Shown piece by piece: positions 14,777-22,173 of a stretch of DNA of 56,591 nucleotides (positions are counted from its first letter, which is position 1; each line of letters starts with the position of its first letter). Source of the DNA: Clostridia bacterium. Lineage in GTDB: Bacteria; Bacillota; Clostridia; Oscillospirales; CAG-272. A program made the translations under genes and the position numbers. The notes under the pieces are model-generated. The model had not been told where the DNA came from, made no database searches, and saw nothing but the letters and a program-made list of their open reading frames with translations. The stretch spans positions 1-56,591 of the forward strand of contig JAFTSB010000024.1 of the NCBI GenBank assembly GCA_017461945.1, in the 5' to 3' direction.

Positions 14777-17108
14777 AAAATCCTTCAAACTCATCCATGT
14801 CGGATTTTTTCAACGAATTCAGATAATCAGTATAGGAAATATCCAAAGTCTTTGTGGCAAAGTGATTGCGCCCCTTGTCACCCAAGGCCGTTTGCCATTC
14901 GATCACCAAGAAATGGAAATCCTCCATAGCCGGGATGGTTGCAATAGGCATAGCACAATCGGGAGTCACCGCGCACTCGCCAGATACCAATACCTGATCG
15001 ATCAACGCATCGCGAACTGTGTAAGAAACCGACTGCTGCGTACCACCGTCCTGTACGGCAAACAATCTTTGCTCACCATTTTCCGGCTCGTCAAACATCA
15101 AGCACAGCGGTGCTTGCGATCTTTTAATGTATTGATATGCCAGTTTTTTGCAGTGATACCAGTCTACCACAGCATCCGAAACCTGGGGCCATCCATCCAA
15201 CAAATTCCACCAAATAATACCGGTGCGGTGAGGCTTGCCCACGCGGAATTTTTCAATGAAATACTTTTTGGCTTCAGCCTGTGAAATCTGGCTTTGCTTG
15301 GCGAAATCTATCAAATTGTCCGCTTCGGCGCCAAAAAGTGTACGCACCTGCTTGACCATCAGCGGAATGCGATAAGCATAGGGAGAAGCGGGGGCGGTAT
15401 CCATAGAGGCTGCGTGAATCAGATACTCGGGCGTACCGTTATCCTGTTCATCCAGCATGGGATAAAGGCTTTCGGACGAAATAAACCTTTCAAGAGACTT
15501 GGGCGAAGGACATCCGTGATAACCAATTTCCGATGCAAAGCAGGACTTTGCCCCTTTATAATACTTGCCCTTAAAATAGTCACGAGGTCCCCACAAATGA
15601 TCCTCAGGGGTAGCGGCGCGTTGCTCGAAAGCAATGTTATCCACATAGGGTGAGGACGGAATATAGGGGCGTACAGGATCGTAATTGCGCACCACCTCCG
15701 GCAAAATGCGGCGCGTGGCGGGATTGTCGTTGGGATTTGCCTTGTTTTTCATCCAGCTCTTGACAAAAACATCCACCTCGTTATCCCCCGCCCAAAGAGC
15801 CAGAGATGCGTGATTGCGCAAACGCTTAACAACAGCAATTGCCTCCTCGCGCAAGGCAGAAAGAAACGGATCGCTTTCGGGATAGATGGCGCACCCCATA
15901 CCGAAATCCTGCCACACAAGAATGCCCTTTTCATCGCAGAAATCATAGAAGGCATCATCCTCATAGACATTGCCGCCCCAACAGCGAACGGCATTACATC
16001 CGCTATCTTCCAGCAAAGCAAGCGCTGCCGGCAATCTCTCCTTGTGACGGCAAGGAAATGCATCCAGGGGGACCCAGTTTGTGCCAAGACAGAAGATCTT
16101 TTTCCCGTTTACGATAAAACCGAACTTACCTTCTCCCTTCTCGTTCAAAACAGAGCTGCGTTCCAACTCCACCGTGCGAACGCCGAAGCGGAAGGACTTT
16201 TCATCCAGCAATTGATCTCCTCGCCACAAACGGAAGGTCACATCATAAAGGGGTTGCTCACCGTAATTCTTAGGATACCAAAGCTTTACGTCGTTCGCTC
16301 GAATCGACAGGTTTTCATAGGTGTGATAAGGCTTTTTCTCTTTGTGAAAACGACTATCGCCGCAAATACCATCCACGGTGATACGCAGATCCTGTAACAG
16401 ATCAACGTTGGTTGTAAACTGCACAAAAGCGGTCAGCTCTGCATAGCCATCCGTTGGCTTTACCCGGGTGGTATACAAATAGCACTGCTCCAATCTTTCA
16501 TCGGATTTTTGCACCAAATAGACCGGTTTCCACAAGCCACCGGAAACAAACCGAGGCATAATATCCCATCCAAACATATAGGCAGCCTTGCGATAAGCCA
16601 GTGATGCCTGGTTGTAATATTGGGTACGATTCAAAGGAGTCAACTCAACATCGCGAGCGGCAATCATAACAGGTGTAATATGTACGATCAGCTCATTCTT
16701 TTTCTTTTTCAAATGGTACTGAAGGTGGTCACATTCGTGAGAAATCAGCATATTTTCGGGCCACATAACAGGAGTCCCATTCAAATAGACCTCTGCCACG
16801 GTATCAACACCTTCAAACAACAGCACCGTGTTGGGTGTGATCTCCTCACAATCGAACGTGGTATAATACCACAGGTGACGATTTTCATACTGGCGGTAAG
16901 CCAATGGATTTTCGCCGAAATATGGGTCGGGGGCAAGTCCGGCAGCGTAAAGATCCAGCTCCATACATCCAGGAACAGAAGCCGAAATTTTCAAATACGG
17001 CGCCTTTTCCAAATCGGCAATTTTATTGGGTACAAAGCCGTTTTTGACTACATCAGCGTGCGGAGCTAACAGCAGTTTCCAATCTTTAATCTCGATTCTC
17101 TTCTCCAT
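14775..17108 (-). CDS. Glycoside hydrolase family 2, beta-mannosidase-like
   Basis: The 777-residue protein follows the GH2 plan: an N-terminal jelly roll (about 1-200, including GWDIMPRFVSGGLWKPV, the beta-mannosidase version of the block), an Ig-like domain, and a TIM barrel from about 320. Acid/base E444 lies in LWAGDNEVD, and nucleophile E527 in CFASEIGYHG. Beta-mannosidases release terminal beta-mannose from manno-oligosaccharides or N-glycan cores. No signal peptide is present, so it is probably cytoplasmic. It starts behind AGGAGAG, 12 bases after the ROK kinase stop, and is operonic with it. Another GH2 specificity is possible. Confidence 0.85.
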   Translation of the reverse strand: MEKRIEIKDWKLLLAPHADVVKNGFVPNKIADLEKAPYLKISASVPGCMELDLYAAGLAPDPYFGENPLAYRQYENRHLWYYTTFDCEEITPNTVLLFEGVDTVAEVYLNGTPVMWPENMLISHECDHLQYHLKKKKNELIVHITPVMIAARDVELTPLNRTQYYNQASLAYRKAAYMFGWDIMPRFVSGGLWKPVYLVQKSDERLEQCYLYTTRVKPTDGYAELTAFVQFTTNVDLLQDLRITVDGICGDSRFHKEKKPYHTYENLSIRANDVKLWYPKNYGEQPLYDVTFRLWRGDQLLDEKSFRFGVRTVELERSSVLNEKGEGKFGFIVNGKKIFCLGTNWVPLDAFPCRHKERLPAALALLEDSGCNAVRCWGGNVYEDDAFYDFCDEKGILVWQDFGMGCAIYPESDPFLSALREEAIAVVKRLRNHASLALWAGDNEVDVFVKSWMKNKANPNDNPATRRILPEVVRNYDPVRPYIPSSPYVDNIAFEQRAATPEDHLWGPRDYFKGKYYKGAKSCFASEIGYHGCPSPKSLERFISSESLYPMLDEQDNGTPEYLIHAASMDTAPASPYAYRIPLMVKQVRTLFGAEADNLIDFAKQSQISQAEAKKYFIEKFRVGKPHRTGIIWWNLLDGWPQVSDAVVDWYHCKKLAYQYIKRSQAPLCLMFDEPENGEQRLFAVQDGGTQQSVSYTVRDALIDQVLVSGECAVTPDCAMPIATIPAMEDFHFLVIEWQTALGDKGRNHFATKTLDISYTDYLNSLKKSDMDEFEGF

Positions 17109-17120
17109 ATTTCTCTCCTC

Positions 17121-18071
17121 TCAACTCTTTATAGCATCCGCCGCAACGGCCAAAGCTGCCATATCACCGATGCTTTCATCCAGTGCAGCGGGAAGGATTT
17201 GGCATACCTCCAAAGAATACGGGATGCATTCTCTGGACAGCACCTCCTCCATCGCGGGGCGCAACAGATCTTCTGATCTTGCAAAAATACTGCCGATCAC
17301 GATCGCCTCGGGGTTCAGAATATCGATCAGCAAAGCTAGCCCCTTTCCCAAATAATGACCACAAAGGCGATAAGCCTCCTTGGCCGTCTCATCGCCGGCA
17401 TACGCCGCCTCGGCAATGCTTTTGGCTGTTACCTCGGAAAGTTGATCGTAGGATTGACAATACGCGGTTTTTATACCGCATTGCAGCTTTTCCATGGCAA
17501 GCGTTCTACCGATCTGTGCCAAACCGCTGCCGCTGCAAAATCCCTCAAAGGAGCCACGCTTGCCAAAGCCTACAGGGCCGTTTTCGTCCAAGCGCATATG
17601 GCCAACCTCACCGCCAAAGCCACAAGCGCCATCCAGCATTTGGCCACCGGCGATAATACCGGCACCCATGCCGGTACCAAAAGTCAAAAAGACCATATTT
17701 TCGGTTCCGCGTCCGGCACCCCATTTCCATTCGGCTAAGGCGCAAGCGTTAGCATCGTTTTGAAGTCTGACACATCCATGATATTTATTTTTAAGATATT
17801 CCACGATCTTAACCTGATCCCAACCACGCAAGTTTGGCGGTGACAGGATCACACCCGTGCGAGAATTCAGCGGGCCACCGCAAGAAATACCGATAACAGA
17901 AAAATCGTCTGTTAATTCCTCGGCAAGCGTGCACATCCGATCGATCATCTCATAGGGAGATACCGAAAGATCAGTGGGAATGACCTTTTTGCCCTCGATT
18001 TGCAATATACCGTTTTTTTCACATCCTACACATACGGCACATTTTGTTCCACCAATATCAAAGCCAATCAT
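17121..18071 (-). CDS. ROK-family sugar kinase lacking the zinc-cysteine motif
   Basis: The 316-residue protein has the ASKHA phosphate motif DIGGTK (5-10), the catalytic Asp in NDANA (D106), a GTGMGAG loop and EVGHM (155-159). ROK kinases phosphorylate glucose, mannose, N-acetylmannosamine and similar sugars. Most carry a zinc-binding CxCGxxGCxE segment after EVGH; here it reads GFGKRGSFEGF (168-178), so the three cysteines are absent while the rest of the loop is kept. There is no N-terminal DNA-binding domain, so it is a kinase and not a NagC/XylR repressor. It leads the operon with the GH2 enzyme and probably phosphorylates the sugar that enzyme releases. Confidence 0.88.
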   Translation of the reverse strand: MIGFDIGGTKCAVCVGCEKNGILQIEGKKVIPTDLSVSPYEMIDRMCTLAEELTDDFSVIGISCGGPLNSRTGVILSPPNLRGWDQVKIVEYLKNKYHGCVRLQNDANACALAEWKWGAGRGTENMVFLTFGTGMGAGIIAGGQMLDGACGFGGEVGHMRLDENGPVGFGKRGSFEGFCSGSGLAQIGRTLAMEKLQCGIKTAYCQSYDQLSEVTAKSIAEAAYAGDETAKEAYRLCGHYLGKGLALLIDILNPEAIVIGSIFARSEDLLRPAMEEVLSRECIPYSLEVCQILPAALDESIGDMAALAVAADAIKS

Positions 18072-18099
18072 AAATGCTCTCCTTTAAGGACTTTAATTC

Positions 18100-18128
18100 A
18101 TTATACCTTTTTTCAAAAGGTTTGTAAA
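18100..18128 (-). promoter_or_regulatory. Promoter of the ROK-GH2 operon
   Basis: On the minus strand, TTTACA (18128-18123) and TATAAT (18105-18100) are 17 bases apart, followed by AAAGGAG and the ROK start. Confidence 0.7.
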
Positions 18129-18143
18129 GTGAAAAGAAGCAAA

Positions 18144-18182
18144 AATACAAAAGGCAGTCGCTTTGCGACTGCCTTTTGTATT
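18144..18182 (-). terminator. Terminator of rplS
   Basis: An 18-bp perfect stem (18144-18161 with 18165-18182) with a 3-base loop stands 12 bases past the rplS stop and is followed on the minus strand by a T-rich tail. Confidence 0.9.
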
Positions 18183-18194
18183 GGCAAGGAAGGA

Positions 18195-18539
18195 TTACAG
18201 AATCTTTTCCTTAACCTTGGAAGCCTTACCAACGCGATCACGCAGGTAGTAAAGCTTAGCGCGGCGAACCTTTGCCACACGGATGACATCAACTTTTGCC
18301 ACGTTGGGCGAATGGATGGGGAAGGTCTTCTCCACGCCAACACCGTAGGAAACGCGTCTAACGGTAAAGGTCTCGGAGATACCGCCGCCATGCTTAGCAA
18401 TAACGGTGCCCTCGAAAAGCTGAATTCTCTCCTTGGTACCCTCAACGATCTTGTTGTGGATGCGCACAGTGTCACCAATGCGAATAACCGGTACCTCTTC
18501 TTTAAGCTGCTCGTTTGTAAAAGCCTGAATCAAGTTCAT
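18195..18539 (-). CDS. rplS: Ribosomal protein bL19
   Basis: The 114-residue protein has the normal L19 length. The family pattern is clear: an N-terminal [23 protein letters not shown] barrel and the C-terminal [22 protein letters not shown]. bL19 sits at the 30S-50S interface. It is monocistronic here, with its own promoter, structured leader and terminator, and an AAGGAGG site before ATG. The usual neighbours rimM and trmD are not adjacent. Confidence 0.97.
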   Translation of the reverse strand: MNLIQAFTNEQLKEEVPVIRIGDTVRIHNKIVEGTKERIQLFEGTVIAKHGGGISETFTVRRVSYGVGVEKTFPIHSPNVAKVDVIRVAKVRRAKLYYLRDRVGKASKVKEKIL

Positions 18540-18547
18540 TTTATGGC

Positions 18548-18616
18548 CTCCTTAAAATCCGGATGTTCATGCAGAGCTGCGCAGCGGACCACCCTTATAT
18601 TCGTGTGAACACACAA
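18548..18616 (-). promoter_or_regulatory. Probable L19-type ribosomal leader
   Basis: The leader between the predicted transcript start and the rplS binding site carries two compact hairpins: GTGT/ACAC with loop GTTC, and a GCTGC/GCAGC element within GGTGGTCCGCTGCGCAGC. Low-GC Gram-positive rplS genes often have an autoregulatory L19 leader at this place. Position and compactness fit, but I could not run a covariance model. Confidence 0.45.
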
Positions 18617-18621
18617 CGTGT

Positions 18622-18650
18622 ATTATAGCATAACTTTTGATAAAATGCAA
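18622..18650 (-). promoter_or_regulatory. rplS promoter
   Basis: On the minus strand, TTGCAT (18650-18645) and TATAAT (18627-18622) are 17 bases apart. Confidence 0.8.
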
Positions 18651-18676
18651 TACCCTTTTTGATATTTTTTTGAGTT

Positions 18677-20347
18677 TTATGCTTCTTTTGGCAGGTTTTC
18701 TGCACCGGTATGACCGCCCTTATCGGTAAAATCACCTTTTTTGCCGTTTTGCATCCATCGCATTACAAACAGTGTGCCGATCATCAAGACGATGGCCACA
18801 GGGAGAGACACCCACCAATAAATGCCAACGCTTTGCAAAACACCCGCGATCACATAAGAAACAAAGGATACGGTAGCCACTGTCATAGCATAAGGGAGCT
18901 GGGTTGCCACGTGCTCTACGTGATTGCATTGCGCACCTGCAGATGCCATAATGGTGGTGTCAGAAATGGGCGAGCAATGGTCGCCGCAAACGGCGCCGGC
19001 AAGGCACGCCGACATTGCGATGATACCAAGCTCGCTATCCAGGCCAATACCGGCCTGGACAATGGGAATCAAAATACCAAAGGTACCCCAAGAGGTGCCG
19101 GTTGCAAAGGCGAGGAAGCACGCAATCATGAAAACGATAGCAGGTAAAAACATTTTGAGAGCGCCTGCGTTCTCCAGCAAATTCTTGACAAACACATCAG
19201 AGCCCAAAAGGCTTGTGGTATTTTTCAAGGCCGTTGCAAAGGTCAAGATCAAAATTGCAGGCACCATCGCCACAAAGCCCTTTGGAATGGCCTCCATAGA
19301 AGCTTTAAACGTGATAAGCTTACGCGCTATCAGATAGGACATGATCACAATCAAGGCGATCAAAGAACCCCAAGGCAATGCCACGGTAGCATCGGTCGCG
19401 CCGAAAGCACCCGTCAAGCTCCATTGGTATTTCCCGGGTGTGAAAAATCCTCCCACATACAATAGCGCCGCGATACAAGAAACAATCAAAACGCCAATCG
19501 GGAGAATCAGATCCATCACCCGCGCACGTGCATGATGTTTTTGTTCACTCTCCTCTTCCTTCCCTTCTGCGGCTCCCAGATCTCCATTCAACGCCTTAAA
19601 TTCCACACCGGCCATTTTACCGTAATCAAAGCCCATCAAGGTGATTGCGATCACGAACGTAATGGTTAAAAGCGAATAAAAATTGTACGGAATGGCGCGG
19701 ATAAAAGCAAAAATACCGTTTTCTTCTCCCACATACTTGGTAACAGCAGCTGCCCACGAGGAAACAGGAGCAATCATACAGATCGGTGCTGCAGTAGCGT
19801 CAATAACATAAGCCAGCTTAGAACGAGAGATTTTGTGCGTATCGGTCACCGGACGCATGACGCTGCCCACCGTGAGACAGTTAAAATAGTCATCCACAAA
19901 TATCAAAACGCCAAGGGCAAAGGTCGCTAAAATTGCCCCAATACGAGTCTTGACATGCGATTGCGCCCATTCCCCAAAGGCCCTGGAGCCGCCAGCCCGG
20001 TTCAATAGTACAACAATAGCCCCCAAAATGACCAAAAAAGCAAAGATACCGGCTGTACCGGATACCGCAGCAATCAAGCCGTCACTCACAATATGATCCA
20101 TTGCCTTTACGGGATTAAAATCGGCAGCAAACAACGCTCCTGTTACAACACCCACAAATAGCGAGCTGTAGACCTCCTTGGTCATCAAAGCAAGCCCAAT
20201 GGCAATGACAGGCGGCACCAAGGACATAAAGGTTGCATAATACGGTCCTTCGAGACAGTCACCGTTGCGTAATGTAATCGACAAAATCACAACAGCAATC
20301 AGCGCCAGTGCTGTAATGGACAGATTTCGGATTGTCTTTTTCTTCAT
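18677..20347 (-). CDS. nhaC: NhaC-family antiporter, lysine riboswitch-controlled (LysW type)
   Basis: The 556-residue membrane protein has about 11-13 hydrophobic helices. Family blocks include VDDYFNCLTVGSVMRPVTD and CGDHCSPISDTTIMASAGAQCNHVEHVATQLPYA, typical of NhaC Na+/H+ antiporters. A lysine riboswitch lies directly upstream. Riboswitch-linked NhaC-like genes were named lysW and proposed to carry lysine or exchange it for a cation. That context, not the protein sequence itself, argues for amino-acid transport here. The binding site is AAGGAGCGGAAA before ATG. No terminator is evident after the stop. Confidence 0.9.
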   Translation of the reverse strand: MKKKTIRNLSITALALIAVVILSITLRNGDCLEGPYYATFMSLVPPVIAIGLALMTKEVYSSLFVGVVTGALFAADFNPVKAMDHIVSDGLIAAVSGTAGIFAFLVILGAIVVLLNRAGGSRAFGEWAQSHVKTRIGAILATFALGVLIFVDDYFNCLTVGSVMRPVTDTHKISRSKLAYVIDATAAPICMIAPVSSWAAAVTKYVGEENGIFAFIRAIPYNFYSLLTITFVIAITLMGFDYGKMAGVEFKALNGDLGAAEGKEEESEQKHHARARVMDLILPIGVLIVSCIAALLYVGGFFTPGKYQWSLTGAFGATDATVALPWGSLIALIVIMSYLIARKLITFKASMEAIPKGFVAMVPAILILTFATALKNTTSLLGSDVFVKNLLENAGALKMFLPAIVFMIACFLAFATGTSWGTFGILIPIVQAGIGLDSELGIIAMSACLAGAVCGDHCSPISDTTIMASAGAQCNHVEHVATQLPYAMTVATVSFVSYVIAGVLQSVGIYWWVSLPVAIVLMIGTLFVMRWMQNGKKGDFTDKGGHTGAENLPKEA

Positions 20348-20364
20348 TTTCCGCTCCTTGACAA

Positions 20365-20392
20365 TAAAAAGCCGCAGCGAAATCGCTACGGC
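20365..20392 (-). terminator. Attenuator terminator of the lysine riboswitch
   Basis: On the minus strand, GCCGTAGCG-ATTT-CGCTGCGGC is followed by T5, between the aptamer and nhaC. It is the expression platform: lysine binding should favour this terminator and shut off the gene. Confidence 0.85.
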
Positions 20393-20418
20393 AAAAATAT
20401 CCTATAGGCACTTTTGTC

Positions 20419-20572
20419 GATAGCTCTCCACTTGCGTGACAGTACGAAGCATATTTTACTCCGTCCCAACCAACAAAGGCCGGAAAGCCTTTGCAGATTT
20501 CGGCAAAAACGCCTTTCACACGCGATGTTTCCGCATCTCTTACGTGTTACTGATCGGTTTTGCGCCTCTATC
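20419..20572 (-). promoter_or_regulatory. Lysine riboswitch aptamer
   Basis: Read on the minus strand, the conserved L-box elements occur in order: GATAGAGGCGC at the 5' end, AGTAA, GTGAAAGGC, GCCGAA, TGGTTGGGAC, and TGTCACGCAAGTGGAGAGC near the 3' end. P1 closes with GATAG (20572-20568) and CTATC (20423-20419). The order and spacing match the lysine riboswitch closely, and the downstream gene is a known target class. Confidence 0.92.
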
Positions 20573-20586
20573 AAATATTCCATGTT

Positions 20587-20615
20587 ATTATACCGAAACC
20601 GCCCACTTTTGTCAA
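20587..20615 (-). promoter_or_regulatory. Promoter of the riboswitch-nhaC transcript
   Basis: On the minus strand, consensus TTGACA (20615-20610) and TATAAT (20592-20587) are 17 bases apart. The -35 box overlaps the end of the flippase gene. Confidence 0.9.
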
Positions 20616-22036
20616 TAGCGTTTTTTCTTTTTTGTTGCTTTTTGAAGAAAAACCTCGACAGTCTGACGCAAAAATCGAATACCCGCCTTGATGTCGTGGC
20701 CAAACGGCAGCAAGGTTAATGGTGTACAAATGACCGCAAGAAGCATATGACCCGATAAGACGCCTCCTCCTATCACCAAAAGGCATATTACAGACAACAC
20801 CAATTGATGCATCCTGCCGTGAAAATAAAGAATGGTTCGGCAATGCCATATCCGCCACAGAAACAGCGTTACATAAGACACCAAAGTGGCCAATACTGCA
20901 CCGTCCGCCCCCAACGGCGGCACCAACAGTAACACCAACACTATATTGACAACTGCGCCAAAAAGCGCGGTCAAAAAAGAGGCTCCCGATCGCAGCTTAA
21001 CCACGTATACGCTACCCAAAAAAGATGACAGCGCTGAAAATAAGGTTGCCAACGCCCAAAACGGCACAAACCGAGCAGCCCCGGCGTATTCTGGTGCAAA
21101 GATGCGTTGTACGATCGGGCGTGAAAAAAGCATCATCAAAGCCACCGTAAAGCACAGCAAGGGCAAAAGCACGCCATACATTTGATCAAAGCGTTCCCCT
21201 CTTTTTTCTTCTCGCTCTTTGATGGCAGAAAAATGCCACGCCTCCAAAAAGATACCGGCGGCAAAGGTTAATAAAGCCGGGAGCTTTCCTGCCGCGGCAT
21301 ATAAGCCAACCGTAACATCGCCGTGAAAGGTCAATAAGATATAACGATCAAAATACCCCAGCGACCACCACAGCATAGCCGTTGGAACCAATGGCAAGGC
21401 GTATCGCAAGATTGCCGGAAACAAGTTGGGATGTTCTTCTACTTTTTCAACTGTTTTTTCTCTGCGTAAAAACAGGTATAAAGCGATCAGCAGTGCCGTG
21501 ACGCCGTCAGCAATAAAAACAGCCATCAGATATCCGATCACACCAAGATTCCAAACTGTCAGGAACATACTGGCCAACGCCACCATAACTAAGGTACAAA
21601 ACAGTTGTCGGATCGCATATACCAAATATTCTCCCTCGGCCCGTAGCACATGCGCATAATAGCTGTGAAGCACAGACAAAAAAACGTAAACCCCCAAATA
21701 CAAAAGATATGGTCTTAAAACTTCAAACAGCCATAAAAACGGCAAAATAATGAAAAACAATCCCAAACCAAGCCATAGAAGCTTGCGGCCAACAGCGCGC
21801 ACATTATATTCATTTTCGCCCCCTGCCACAAAGCGGAACACCGCCTCCGGCACGCCAAGGGAGGCAAGCGGCATCAACAATACCGCTGTATTGATTAAAA
21901 TTTCCACCGTGCCAAAAGCTGCCGGTGCAAGATTAGCGGTATACAGAGGCATCATTAAAAACACGGCAAGCTTTGAGATTGCTGTACTAATGCCCAAAAT
22001 AACAATGTTAGAAAGCAAACGCCCCTTTTGCGCCAT
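20612..22036 (-). CDS. Polysaccharide/lipid-linked oligosaccharide flippase (Wzx/MATE-like)
   Basis: The 474-residue integral membrane protein has about 14 hydrophobic segments. It opens with the Wzx/RfbX pattern KGRLLSNIVILGISTAISKLAVFLMMPLYTANLAPAAFG and ends in a basic tail (KATKKKKRY). Members of this MOP-superfamily branch flip undecaprenyl-linked glycans across the membrane for surface polysaccharide. No glycosyltransferases are adjacent, so it may instead handle a cell-wall or spore-coat glycan. The second ATG (22036) is chosen because AGTAGGA is properly spaced from it and abuts the first ATG. Confidence 0.85.
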   Translation of the reverse strand: MAQKGRLLSNIVILGISTAISKLAVFLMMPLYTANLAPAAFGTVEILINTAVLLMPLASLGVPEAVFRFVAGGENEYNVRAVGRKLLWLGLGLFFIILPFLWLFEVLRPYLLYLGVYVFLSVLHSYYAHVLRAEGEYLVYAIRQLFCTLVMVALASMFLTVWNLGVIGYLMAVFIADGVTALLIALYLFLRREKTVEKVEEHPNLFPAILRYALPLVPTAMLWWSLGYFDRYILLTFHGDVTVGLYAAAGKLPALLTFAAGIFLEAWHFSAIKEREEKRGERFDQMYGVLLPLLCFTVALMMLFSRPIVQRIFAPEYAGAARFVPFWALATLFSALSSFLGSVYVVKLRSGASFLTALFGAVVNIVLVLLLVPPLGADGAVLATLVSYVTLFLWRIWHCRTILYFHGRMHQLVLSVICLLVIGGGVLSGHMLLAVICTPLTLLPFGHDIKAGIRFLRQTVEVFLQKATKKKKRY

Positions 22037-22120
22037 AATCCACATCCTACTTTACATATTTTATTATAATGTGTGCGAGCTTGTTGCTTTACAACCCAGA
22101 GAAAATTCGCCAATAAACTC

Positions 22121-22149
22121 TTGTCAGCAAAAAAGAAACATGCTATAAT
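22121..22149 (+). promoter_or_regulatory. Promoter of the beta-propeller gene
   Basis: TTGTCA (22121-22126) and TATAAT (22144-22149) are 17 bases apart, with AAGGAGGA following before the start codon. Confidence 0.8.
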
Positions 22150-22173
22150 AAAAAAACAAGGAGGAAGTGCACT

